From Chara braunii (Eukaryota > Streptophyta > Charophyceae > Charales > Characeae), in contig BFEA01000080.1 in assembly GCA_003427395.1 (NCBI GenBank), positions 170,929-197,321 of the forward strand: DNA of 26,393 nucleotides, in the 5' to 3' direction. The notes under the pieces are model-generated. The model searched no databases and had not been told where the DNA came from. It saw only the letters and a program-made list of their open reading frames with translations. Positions 1-8,940 of this stretch are shown here, one piece after another. The translations under genes and the position numbers were made by a program. How positions within the stretch are numbered: the first letter of the stretch is position 1; the number at the start of each line of letters is the position of its first letter.

Positions 1-11
1 GGGGGGATGGG

Positions 12-197
12 GTGGTGATGGGTGCGCGTGTGTGTGTGTGCATGTGCATGTGTGTGTGCACATGTGTGTTTGTGTTTGCATTTGTGTTTATGTGTATGTG
101 TATATGTGTGAGTGTGTGTGCGCGTGTATGTGTGCATGTGTGTGTGTGTGCATGTGTGTGTTTTTGTTTGTGTTTGTGTTTATGTGTATGTGTATAT

Positions 198-244
<47 letters not shown>

Positions 245-300
245 TGGGGCGGGGGTGTCTATGTGTCTGTGTGCGTGCGTATGTGTGTGTGTTTGTAGGG
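12..300. repeat. (TG)n microsatellite, interrupted
   Basis: Almost pure TG dinucleotides with CA, TA and TTTG interruptions. Two internal stretches repeat the same TTTGTGTTTATGTGTATG pattern (about 70-110 and 165-205), so part of it duplicated as a larger unit. Open frames through it are Cys/Val low complexity and are not taken as genes. Confidence 0.95.
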
Positions 301-660
301 GCGGTTGTCTATGAGTGTGTTAAGTTTTTTTTCTGTTTTTTGTGTTTTTCATTTTTTTAAACATATATATGAACTTTAAAAATAAAAATAAAAAATGGGA
401 AAAAAAAAAAACACTCATTTCATCGTTTTTTTCTGGTTTTTTCTTTCTTTTTACGTTTTTGTTTTTTCTTTAATATAGCAAAACTTCAAAAAATAAAATA
501 AAAAACATAGGGCTACAACCCTATATGTGTTTTTTTTTTTTTTTAGCATTTTTTACCCCCCCAAAAAATATCCCCGCACCCACTCAAACCCCGCTCAAGG
601 CGCTTTGAGCGCGGGATTGAGCGGCGCTCAAAATCTTTAGCGTCGACCGCGCGCTCAATC
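301..660. other. A/T-rich intergenic DNA with a hairpin
   Basis: Homopolymer-rich stretch without a gene. An ATAGGG / CCCTAT stem with the six-base loop CTACAA lies at 508-525. It is flanked by A6 on the left and a long T run (about 531-544) on the right, so the stem can extend imperfectly. At about 590-640 the motif GCGCTCAA and its complement recur (CGCTCAAGGCGCTTTGAGCG), giving a second small inverted repeat. Confidence 0.6.
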
Positions 661-662
661 AG

Positions 663-2148
663 CGCATGGTTTCACAGTCGTATTGGGTTGGGTCACGAGA
701 GATTGTGCAGATACTGGGTAGGAAGCCTCCCAATTGGAACCACCTGTGAGTGACACTATGGTCGATAAAACTTCATCCGGGGTAGAGAAAAAACTATGAA
801 AACATAGACAATACCTAAACAACAACTACACATGGAGAACAAAGTGCGAATGAAGAGGAAGGAGTTTCTGAATGTGTGGCTAACAAGGAATGTATTGAGC
901 GAACAAGAGCAAGAGAGTATTTTTAGTACGATGTTGTATGGAAGCCAAATGTGGTGCAGCCAGGTGTAGCGTGTGGTCGGAATTGCCTTGCGTTCAAATG
1001 CGACGGGAAATGACTTAATGTTGAAGCACCACCTGTGACTGCATGGAGGCAAATGATGCTTGCGATCATAAGAGATCATTGCTCCAAAGGATGATTCCTC
1101 GAGCGATTTTGTTGACAGTAGTGACCTTCGTAGAGACCCTAGATGGGGGTGGGTGCCGCATACCATACCACAAACGACGGGCAAGGTTGTTACTCGTCGT
1201 CGTGATTTGATTGACAACTTGTGATTTATGAAATACATAAATGGGGTGATGTGTTTCAGAGTGTTGAACCAGGAATCAAGCTAGAAACGGGAGGGAGAAA
1301 GTCATCAAAGAAGAAGCAATCCCATCTCTTTCTTGATGAAGGATGGTGAGCTGTTACTGGTCAGTCACAACGTCTCCTACACAGATAAACGAGGACACAA
1401 AGAGAGGTGGAGTGAGTAATGGTCTCCCATTTGGGACCCACATGTCCACCTTCCTCAAAATGTTGAAAAATTTGATGTCAGCAACACGCTGTTAGCAGAG
1501 TCAGAGTTTGTAGGGCCAAAGGGTGTGGAGGCATATGGATATCATGTAAACTGGATTCATGACATCCTTCAACTTGCAAAGTTCAGCACAAGAGATACGA
1601 TGGTTGCATGTTATTCCACGTCAGAGGGCAAAACGCACTGGCTCCCAATCAGATTCTTGAAGGAAGGGTTGTTAAAGCACTGGCAGTACATTGTTATGCT
1701 TGCAAGGGTTTGGATGATGAACTCACATGTGGAGGATAAGAAATGTATTGAACGGCATGCACAACATTGCAGGATGTAGATACGTGATGAGGATCTACAG
1801 ATGGTTATTGCAGGGTACGATTGGTTTCCTCGTAAGAACATATGGTACATCAGGGAAGAGGGAATGAATGAAAATGATGATGGTGTGCGGTGGAGTGATA
1901 GTCTTTCCAATTTGCGGAAAAGGTTTGGATCCCTTGGTCTATTGGGTTGAGTTCCAATCATATGGGTTGAAAAGAATGTGGATGGTACGCCCATCCACTT
2001 TCTTTTCAAGGACTCATTGGGGGTACCTTTCATGCTGACGTACAGAGACGGGTTGTTGCAAGATTGTCGTTACTGTACAAAGGAAGATGCAATTTATGAA
2101 AAGTTCCAGCATCCGGCAGAGGAAAGGTTTTTTGGGATCCTCGTCTAA
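663..2148 (+). pseudogene. Decayed unrecognised protein-coding gene
   Basis: Protein-like sequence runs along the plus strand with frame changes and stops. One frame reads from about 663 (MVSQSYWVGSREIVQILG) to about 1100 (EAPPVTAWRQMMLAIIRDHC). A second frame takes over at about 1081 (APKDDSSSDFVDSSDLRR) and, after damage near 1226-1320, continues to 2148. In-frame stops lie near 750, 780, 930 and 1011, then at 1417-1419 (TAA), 1777-1779 (TAG) and 1948-1950 (TGA). Sense continues on both sides of each: for example RDEDLQMVIAGYDWFPRKN follows 1779 and DGTPIHFLFKDSLGVPFM follows 1950. The hydrophobic/charged pattern, rich in Trp, Tyr and Cys, is typical of a globular protein. I recognise no family. 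It runs straight into the histone-like gene and may have been the N-terminal part of one long protein. The minus-strand frame at 756-1238 is a shadow. Confidence 0.6.
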
Positions 2149-3168
2149 GAAAAGTGAAAGTATTATACCCTTTGATGCAGATGAAGGACAAGCAGGTTAC
2201 AAACGTGGAAAAAAGAAAAACATCAGTGAAGGAAAGCAAAGGGTGGAGTCGTGTCGATCATGTGGAGGTAAGAAGAAAAAACGTATAGTTATTGAGGATG
2301 ATGACAATGAAGACAGTGTTGCAGATGAAAATGGAAAAGCAAAGAACGGAGTTGGAAGCAAAGAGAGAGATGAAAAGAGCAAAAATAAAAGGAACAAAAT
2401 TCAATCTGTGTCAGGGGATGCGGGAAATAAACAAATCAAACAGAAGGGAGAGCATGAAACACAATCTTGTGGAAAGAGGGGGTTCCAACGCAAAGAAAAA
2501 AGGAAGAAAGGGAATCCCAAATCCACGGGAAAGAGATAGGAGAAAGATGAAGTAAAAGAGAAGTGGAAAAGGAGAAAAGGCAGGTTCATGAAGACCAGCC
2601 AAAATATGAGGTTCATGAGGACGAAGGAGGAAAAATCTGAAAGATTGGCAAAAGCGAGAGGTAGATAGAAGGAACGGAAAGAATGCAGCAGCAGAGCAAG
2701 GAATACAGTCATGACGTTTGTCTCCAGCGATCGAAGCGGCCCGTGGGATGCGGCTCATGCAGTCAACAACTGGTCCTATTATTCCTTTGACGTCTTTCAT
2801 CCGGTTCGTAAGAGAATTTTTGTTGGATTTCAGCACCGCAGAAGGTTTTCATGTTTATAGGTTGGAGGCAAACGCAGTGAAAGCCCTTCAAGAGATTGTT
2901 GAGTCTTGGTTGGTGCATATATTTCAAGTTTCATGTACCAGACTTGCTGCAACCCACTGTGAACTTGTGATTGCCACAAATAAGGACATGCAATTGGTGA
3001 TGGGAGACTGAAAAGGACTTCAATGCTAGCAGACGACCTATACCAGGTCCTGTATTCAAGGAAGAGGCGAATAAAAAAGAGAAAGAAAGTGGAGGGAAGG
3101 AGAGGAGCGAGAATGAGGTGGTAGAGGGTGCATCAAGACTTAGACGCTCGAAGAGATCAAGAGAGTAG
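2087..3168 (+). pseudogene. CENH3-like histone H3-fold protein, damaged or spliced
   Basis: A Lys/Ser-rich tail (2087-2539) precedes a histone H3 fold read from 2718 to the TGA at 3009-3011. From Pro-43 to Phe-78 (H3 numbering) it aligns with no gap: R49, R52, Q55, T58, I62, F67, R69, V71, R72, E73, D77 and F78 are all kept. Helix 2 is AVKALQEIVESWLVHIF (H3 A88 to F104). Helix 3 ends NKDMQLV, matching PKDIQLA. CENH3-like traits are Ile-Pro at 62-63, SFIR at the start of helix 1, loop 1 about five residues longer than H3, and an Arg upstream of the Ala-Val of helix 2. There is also a two-residue insertion before the H113 position. After 3000 another frame continues WETEKDFNASRRPIPGPVF to a TAG at 3166-3168, so either a frameshift or a short C-terminus applies. 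Stops at 2537 and 2666 break the tail unless it is spliced. The fold is near certain; whether it is centromeric, and alive, is not known. Confidence 0.82.
2268..2727 (+). other. Candidate GT-AG intron in the histone-like gene
   Basis: The donor reads AG|GTAAG at 2266-2272 and the acceptor TTTGTCTCCAG| ends at 2727. Removing this segment joins the tail frame (phase 1) exactly to the histone-fold frame, giving ...ESCRSCG then AIEAARGMRLMQ, and skips both in-frame stops. The alternative is that the Lys/Glu-rich sequence inside is decayed coding DNA, since it stays open from 2268 to 2536. This is sequence inference only. Confidence 0.35.
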
Positions 3169-3263
3169 TGACTCTTGGAATAGTCACATGTGTCCGGAAC
3201 TAATTTTGTTGCACATGTTCATCATGATAGTATATAAAACAAGTTTTTATGATACTTCTCCCT

Positions 3264-3482
3264 CGACCACGCTTTTACCTTTCACCTCTACGTATCTTCA
3301 ACCTCCTCCCTCTTACACTCCTCCCTTCATCCCATTTTTGCCCGACTTCCTCCCTCCTACCACCATCCTTCAACCGTTACCCTTCCTCCTCCCTCCCTAC
3401 TCCCTCCCTCCTCCCTCCATCCTCCCCTCTCCCTCCCTCTTCCCCTCTCCCTCCCTCCTTCATCCCTCCTCCCTCCCTGCCA
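3264..3482. repeat. Polypyrimidine (CCTCCCTC)n tract
   Basis: The plus strand is almost all C and T, dominated by CTCCCTCC units from about 3300. It can form triplex (H-DNA) structure. Two long overlapping Pro/Ser/Leu frames here (3128-3664 and 3249-3650) are low-complexity products of the repeat and are not called genes. Confidence 0.85.
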
Positions 3483-3680
3483 CAAGAAAGTCAGCCGACC
3501 ACCACCCCGATCTCCTATGCCTCTCTCATTGTCTGCCTCCGTGCGGCAGCCATCTCCCTCGGCCTCCCCCCTTCCCTATCCTCACCCTTGATCCACCTCG
3601 TGCCACATTTTCTGTCAGAAAATCCCATGTCCTACTCGTCCTTCGGTTGACATCTGAAGAATAGGTTCCTATCCGCGCGT

Positions 3681-3701
3681 AGAGAGAGAGAGGGAGGGAG
3701 G

Positions 3702-3742
<41 letters not shown>
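3681..3742. repeat. (GA)n / (GGGA)n microsatellite
   Basis: Purine-only run of AG dinucleotides with a central block of GGGA units, about 62 bases. Confidence 0.95.
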
Positions 3743-3743
<1 letters not shown>

Positions 3744-3837
3744 ATGTGGAGATAATTTATGTGTGTGCCTGAGGTAGTTGAACCTTAGGTGCCTTCAAAT
3801 CGGTTTTTTTTTGTGGTTGTCATAATTATTAATTAGT

Positions 3838-4334
3838 GATGGGGCTGACCAGCCTTGTCATGCGGGCGAAGCCGCACTGACCCATCGTGTGAAGCATTAT
3901 CACCGGTATGCCTATGTAGTCATGTGTCTGATATTCAAACACTTTGTTGGATATTTAGGCTGGACAACAAAGATCCGAATTGTCTGGGATCCTGGACATC
4001 TGACTGTTCATGGAGTTGGAGGAGATATATGTCTCATGACACACAGAACCTCATGTTGTTGTTGATGTGATGCCTCATAAAAAACCTCGCCTCAAGAAAA
4101 GGGTGCACCAGCGGTCGCAACTACAACTGCAATAGTGACATTAGTTTTTGGAGGAGTAACTGCAAGAAGGATTGTTGCAGTAGCGGTTGCAGCAGTCGTT
4201 GTATAACAGTTGTCGTGGGGACTTCTGCACGGGCAGCTGCAAGCGTTGTTGTGGTAGTGGCTGCAAACAGCACAATAAATGTTGCTGTTGCAAAAGTAAC
4301 CTATAAAGGTAAAACTATTTCATTGTTGCTTTGA
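3838..4334 (+). pseudogene. Decayed unrecognised Ala/Val-rich gene
   Basis: One plus-strand frame reads from about 3838 with segments such as HRVKHYHRYAYVVMCLIFKH and IRIVWDPGHLTVHGVGGD, then TGA (4057-4059) and TAA (4069-4071). The same frame then resumes as GAPAVATTTAIVTLVFGGVT. Near 4204 it breaks at a TAA and the next frame continues TVVVGTSARAAASVVVVVAA to a TGA at 4332-4334. The second half is Ala/Val/Thr low complexity and could be a GCA/GTT-rich repeat that merely reads open. The first half looks like real protein sequence with a membrane-like stretch (YVVMCLIFKHFVGYLG). I recognise no family. It shares strand and state of decay with its neighbours. Confidence 0.4.
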
Positions 4335-4390
4335 GTCATCTTAAGTGTGCTTCATTGTTTGCAATAGAGGTTATTGTGGTGGGAATGTAA

Positions 4391-4451
4391 CACACACATA
4401 TACACACACACATACACACACTTATACACACACACATACATGCACACACAC
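4391..4451. repeat. (CA)n microsatellite
   Basis: CA dinucleotides with regularly spaced TA interruptions. The stretch after it (4452-4590) has no clear gene. A short open frame reading GLAGVLPEFVDINLT ends at a TAG near 4565 and could be a further coding relic. Confidence 0.9.
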
Positions 4452-4590
4452 CCTCAGAGGGTTCTAAGGGCTCGACTAACAACAACGCGATACCGTTGGG
4501 GTTGATTCGGCAACAGGCGGCTTGGCAGGGGTCCTTCCGGAGTTTGTGGACATCAATTTAACGTAGTAAAATCCTTCTGGTCTTGGCCTA

Positions 4591-4646
4591 CTTTCTCAAA
4601 AAAAAAAAAAAAACGCTTCGAAAAAAAAACTATATTTTGTAGGATG

Positions 4647-4711
<65 letters not shown>
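4591..4711. repeat. Poly(A) blocks and (AT)n microsatellite
   Basis: Three A runs (near 4599, 4621 and 4647) lead into about 50 bases of pure AT repeat. The AT run is self-complementary and can extrude as a cruciform. Confidence 0.95.
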
Positions 4712-4714
<3 letters not shown>

Positions 4715-4796
4715 GCTAAGTGTAGTTGCATGGCCCCAGGTGTTATTTTTTAAGCATGAAAACCAAAATATGAACGATGTTCTTATATGAGCAACA

Positions 4797-6410
4797 GTGT
4801 TGCGTCTGACAAATAGGAACGATATGAAGACCGACACGAAGGAACAAATAGCCGCGACAAAAATCGTTATGAAACATGTGAAAGCGGAGGAAGACTACAA
4901 CATGAACAGTGAGCTTCAGGCACTGAAAAAAAAGGTGGCAGAGTATTTTGTAGTTAGTGTAAATGTTGACTCAACGCTTAGTGCAAATAGAGAGAATATG
5001 GTCGCAGTTGTTGTCTTTGTTGTTGACATGAGGCAGTATTGCGATGCAATATCTTTGAATATTTCAGAGTTCAGTGGAATCAAACAACAATCGTCCTACA
5101 TAGGTGATTCAGTTGTCGCTTAACTCTTGAAACAAACCAATGTTGATAGACGAAAGACGCGCAAAGGAACGAAACTTGGAGACGTTGAGTACCGAACGAA
5201 ATTGCGAGCGAAAATTTCAAGAGCGGATATGCAGTTGCAAGGTAAGAAGGGTATTCCTAAACCTGGTACAGCAGAGTTGTTATGTCTGTCGCAGATGAAA
5301 CCAAGTGTTTATATTGCTCCTCGGAAACTTACAGAACTGCTTGTATTTGTGACGAACGGATCAGAATACCTGTTGTTGGCTCACATGATGCAACTGAGAA
5401 CCATTTCCAAGGGGGAAAGGAATATCATCACGGAAGTGCCAGAACCAATAATCGAGACTGTGATCGCTGGGGGCGATGTAGTGGAATATCCAAATACTGT
5501 TCAAGATAGAGATATCACAAGAAAAGAACAGAATGTGGCTCTTTTTTATGACGCCTTGAGGAAATTGTGTGGGGCCGCAACTGATGTCGACAAACAACAC
5601 AGAAGGAAAGAAAGTTGGGATGCTCTAGCAGTCGAGTGCGAAAAACAAAAGCTTGAGTTGTGCGATGGACATGTGACACAGATGAACACACAATCGAAGA
5701 ATATCCAACCATCCTCACACATTGATATGTCGTTGTTGAGGATGTCAAAGGGTCATTGTCTGTCTGAATATGTTGTGACAGAATGGGCATTACAATCGAT
5801 TCCATCGAGCGTTCCTTTAGCATCTGATGAGGCAAAAAACGGCAATGATTTAGAACGGGCATATGTTTTGCTATCAGGCTGTAAGCAAGAAAACAATGAT
5901 ACATTAAGTGAAGCGGAAGTAACATATGGTTCGGAAAACGACGAGCGTCCGGACAACGATGATGATGATGATGATGATGATAGCGATGATGATGGTGACG
6001 ATGATGAAGACGATGGCAGTAGCGAGCAAGAAGATGATGCAATCGAGGATGCGGACGACACGAACGAAAAAAACAAAAAAAGAGGGAACAAAGATATAGG
6101 GCGGTGTCGTCAGATACTCGAACTGGCACACGTCTTCGACTACCCATTTGTGGCACTACGGGTCGTGCATCATGATGCAACACCGGATGGACCGATCCAA
6201 CAGCTGGCGATTTCTGCATTGTCCTCGTGTTCTAAAAACGGGAAAGTTTTTTCCACAAGTGGCAAGTCTTGGTTTGTGCTTGTCAACCGTGCACCGGCAT
6301 TGTCCACCTTCGCAGGGTGGGATGATAACATTGGGTTCTTGTACAGGGAGCAATGGCACAAGCTCTGGGCGCTTCTGTGCATTCGAAACTGTCAACGACA
6401 ACAACGATAG
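4797..6410 (+). pseudogene. Acidic-tract protein, one in-frame stop
   Basis: Two open stretches share one frame: 4797-5120 and 5124-6407, parted by a single TAA at 5121-5123. The first encodes an amphipathic, likely coiled-coil segment (SELQALKKKVAEYF). The second begins basic (DRRKTRKGTKLGDVEYRTK), runs through a mixed helical region (EQNVALFYDALRKLCG), then an almost pure Asp/Glu/Ser tract encoded at about 5950-6060 by (GAT)n-like codons, then a Lys/Asn-rich hinge. The last 90 residues (YPFVALRVVHHDATPDGP) are less certain. No domain was recognised. Acidic tracts occur in histone chaperones and many nuclear proteins, so a nuclear role is only a guess prompted by the histone-like neighbour. 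The length, the single stop and the same orientation suggest a recently broken gene, or a stop that is spliced out. A GTAAG donor-like site lies at 5242. Confidence 0.5.
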
Positions 6411-6442
6411 TATCCACAGTTGGAGAAGACGAAACAGAGAGA

Positions 6443-6510
6443 TGGGAACGATACAGAGAAGATTAGCACGACCTCTGCACAAGGATGATATGTAAAAATT
6501 GAGAAAAGGT
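6443..6510 (+). ncRNA. U6 snRNA-derived sequence, 5'-truncated
   Basis: GGAACGATACAGAGAAGATT at 6445-6464 is identical to the conserved core of eukaryotic U6, including the ACAGAG box that pairs with the 5' splice site. It continues AGCACGACCTCTGCACAAGG, matching the AGC-triad region of U6 with transitions, and then GATGATATGT, where U6 has a GATGACACGC-type sequence. The 5' stem-loop (a GTCC..TTCGGGGAC type in plants) is missing. The 3' end passes into AAATTGAGAAAAGG and then an A10 run rather than the pol III T run. This suggests an A-tailed retroposed pseudogene. No TATA or upstream sequence element lies at the expected places. It begins 33 bases after the acidic frame ends. Confidence 0.85.
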
Positions 6511-6544
6511 TTAAAAAAAAAACCTCGATAGATTCGACACCTGT

Positions 6545-6800
6545 GGGAGAGGAGGAGGAGGAGGAGGTGGAGGAGGAGTAGGTGGACGAGGAGGATGACG
6601 AGAACGGAGGACAGGGAGGACGACAAGAACGGAGGACGAGGAGGAGAGATGGAGAAGAAGAGATGGACGGAGGGAAAGGACAAGTGAGGAGTGGTAGTAG
6701 GATGAGGAGAGATGGAGGACGAGGAAGGGGAGGAGGAGGAGGACGAGCGGGAGGAGAGGAAAAGCATGTAGAAGAGGCAGTGAGGAGGATGAAGGGGAGG
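6545..6800. repeat. GGA/GAC purine-rich tract
   Basis: About 250 bases of near-pure purine on the plus strand, mostly GGA and GAC triplets. Frames read through it on both strands as Arg/Glu/Gly or Ser/Pro/Leu low complexity. From 6800 to 7135 the sequence is ordinary but I see no gene; GGCAGCTCCTCC occurs twice (about 6832 and 6896). Confidence 0.8.
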
Positions 6801-7135
6801 TTGAGGCCAGCGATACTCACCGGGCGATGGTGGCAGCTCCTCCCTCACAAGGCAGCACGGCAGCACTTTAGCACGGGGCGGCACTTGAGAACGGCGGCAG
6901 CTCCTCCTTCAAATGGCAACAACACTCCTCGCCGGAATGGTCGTGACCAACCACAAACCTACCCAAGAGCCCCAGCCAAGCCCACACACAGTAGAAACAG
7001 TTCAAACAAGTTTGAAATTTTTGAAACCTCGCAGTCCGGCCTTGAGCTCGGTCCTAAAGAAAAACATTTTGCCGTTCGCATCGATTTTGGCGGGGGGCCT
7101 CCAATGTGTCTGTTTCGAGTCTTTCGAGCCCTGCC

Positions 7136-7150
7136 TTTTTTTTTTTTTTT

Positions 7151-7180
<30 letters not shown>
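7136..7180. repeat. T25-G20 homopolymer junction
   Basis: Twenty-five T (7136-7160) are followed directly by twenty G (7161-7180). The G run can form a G-quadruplex. Exact lengths are unreliable because such runs are hard to sequence. Confidence 0.9.
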
Positions 7181-7181
<1 letters not shown>

Positions 7182-7262
7182 CGGGTCGTTCCCCGCACAC
7201 CTCGTGCGCTGCGCGGGAACGGTCGGGCGAGTGCGCGGGACGTCGGAAACCTTGTTCACGAT

Positions 7263-7405
7263 GTGCGCTTGCAAGTATGGGTTGTATATATGTGTTGGTG
7301 TGTTTATATATGTCAGTGTGTGCATGTTTGTATGATTTTTTTTTTGTGTGTGCGTATGTTTGTATGCATGTATGTATGTGTGTGTGTGTGCGTACACACA
7401 CACAC
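7263..7405. repeat. TG/TATG-rich microsatellite with TG-to-CA switch
   Basis: Degenerate TG and TATG repeats end in GTGTGTGTGTGCGTACACAC at about 7379-7398. The TG strand switches there to CA, forming a palindrome centred on GTAC. Confidence 0.85.
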
Positions 7406-7445
7406 TTATGCACGGGTGCAGCCCTCGTTTTGTTCTGTTTTTTAT

Positions 7446-7490
7446 TCAATCAGTCAATCAATCAAATTGAATCAATCGATCAATCAATCG

Positions 7491-7533
<43 letters not shown>
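7446..7533. repeat. (ATCA)n tetranucleotide repeat
   Basis: About 20 units of CAAT/ATCA with a few ATCG and CAGT variants. The complementary (TGAT)n repeat sits at 8765-8849 in the opposite orientation. Confidence 0.95.
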
Positions 7534-7724
7534 TGTGTGTGGAAAAACAAGATTTTTTTAGGTTTTTATTTTGATTTTAATTGTGTATTTTTCTAGGCTA
7601 CCAGAGTAGCCCGGAACCACTTGTCAGACCAGGCCAAAGAAAAAGAAAAAATAAATAAAAAAGAAAAAATATATATTCTTACTTTTTTGAAGTTTTTTTA
7701 ACTTTTCTATAAATTTGGTAAAGA

Positions 7725-8180
7725 CTTTCAATGTGACCCTGAGCCTCCTGAGGTCTTGGGTTCAATCCCCATTGCCCTCATGTACCTTTCTGGGCATGCT
7801 TGACGCCCGCCACGACGCCACCTAGAGATATGTCGTTGGTCCCCCCGAGTGGCATTGAGCAAAGACTGTTGATGCTCATAGGGGGAGGGGACCGGAGGGG
7901 AGGCACATTGAGTGGCCTATCGAAGAAGCTCGGTCCTGGTGCTACCGGCTGACTGCTGGCTGGTATCGCCCACCTGTTGTAGCAAGTATTGCACCTGCTG
8001 GTGGGTGCAGCTCCCGCATGTTCCTTCGTTGGAGGCTTGAGCACGGATGTGGCTGCTACGGGGTTCCCCATAATACTATAATGACAATATAAAAAGGCCT
8101 GAAGGGCCGTCCTTTGCAGATTGTACAGGAAATTGAATTGGTTCGGCTTAAGGAATTAGCCTTAAAAAAAAAAAAAAAAA
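7725..8180 (+). mobile_element. SINE-like element with pol III B box and poly(A)
   Basis: GGTTCAATCCC at 7759-7769 matches the internal pol III B-box consensus GGTTCRANNCC exactly and sits inside a GGG/CCC T-arm-like stem. About 390 bases of non-coding body follow, ending in A17 (8164-8180). The arrangement fits a tRNA-derived SINE on the plus strand. No convincing A box was found at the usual distance upstream, and target-site duplications were not identified, so the 5' edge is a guess. The minus-strand frame at 7778-8071 is treated as chance. Confidence 0.4.
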
Positions 8181-8365
8181 GAGGTTGTGCAGTTTCGTTT
8201 TCTACATAACATTGTTTTATTTCTCAATTTTTTTGTGTTTTTTTTTTTTTTGGAACCTTCCCTCATTTCCCTGCACGCTCGGAACACCCAGTTAAAGAGG
8301 GTGACCACGGCGGCCCAGTTGTAGCCTAGGTATTTTATGTTTTTCACGTTCAAATCGAAGAAAAC

Positions 8366-8415
8366 AAAATGGGGTTTTACCGTCTTAGGGATTTAAAAAC
8401 CCTACAACCCCATTC
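8366..8415. repeat. Nested inverted repeat, about 48 bases
   Basis: AATGGGGTT pairs with AACCCCATT as the outer stem and TAGGG with CCCTA as the inner stem, followed by a T run. The inner part resembles the hairpin at 508-525, which also has CTACAACCC followed by poly(T). Confidence 0.5.
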
Positions 8416-8635
8416 TTTTTTTTTTTCCCAATTACTGCGTCGGAAGAAATTCCCAGAAATGTGTGGCCGGACCCTGACCACCCGCGGCTATGAATCCCCC
8501 ATGGAGGCGGCCACCCGCGGCCGAGGCCTCGTCCGCAGCTGGGGCCGCAACCCTGCAGCCATGGTTGAGCGGCCGCGGGTTTTCAAGGCCGTGTGGCAAC
8601 CAGTGGTGGGGTTTGGCAGGGTTGGGGTTTTTTCA

Positions 8636-8655
8636 TTGGGGTTGCGCAACCCCAA
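8636..8655. repeat. Perfect 20-base palindrome
   Basis: TTGGGGTTGC/GCAACCCCAA is exactly self-complementary. It lies in a GC-rich stretch (8480-8680) with several CCGCGG and GCGGCC sites. No gene is visible around it. Confidence 0.85.
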
Positions 8656-8764
8656 GTCCACACCCTTGCAGAAAACAATAATTAAAAAAAAAACGAATTC
8701 CGGGAGGGGGTGGGTTTTGGGCCCTTTGGGGTGAAAAAGAATTTTCAAAAAAAAAGAAAAAACT

Positions 8765-8849
8765 TGATTAATTGATTGATTGATTGATTGATTGGGATTT
8801 GCTTTGTTGATTGATTGATTGGTTGATTGATTGATTGATTGATTGATTG
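8765..8849. repeat. (TGAT)n tetranucleotide repeat
   Basis: Two runs of GATT/TGAT units interrupted by GGGATTTGCTTTG. It is the complement of the (ATCA)n repeat at 7446-7533, so the two lie inverted about 1.2 kb apart. Confidence 0.95.
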
Positions 8850-8885
8850 GTGGGGGAGGGTTTGCCCCCCTCCCTTTCCCCTCCC

Positions 8886-8888
<3 letters not shown>

Positions 8889-8940
<52 letters not shown>

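Noticed and set aside
756-1238. 160-residue minus-strand frame
   Set aside because: The plus strand shows better protein-like sequence in two successive frames over the same bases.
3128-3664. 178- and 133-residue Pro/Ser/Leu-rich frames
   Set aside because: They follow the CCTCCCTC repeat and overlap each other; no domain and no codon structure.
663-5123. All in-frame stops explained by C-to-T decay of methylated DNA
   Set aside because: TAA, TAG and TGA are each always one C-to-T step from a sense codon, so the pattern is not diagnostic.
5515-6219. Minus-strand frames of 234, 112 and 75 residues
   Set aside because: Shadows of the plus-strand acidic frame; His- or Ser-rich because of (GAT)n codons.
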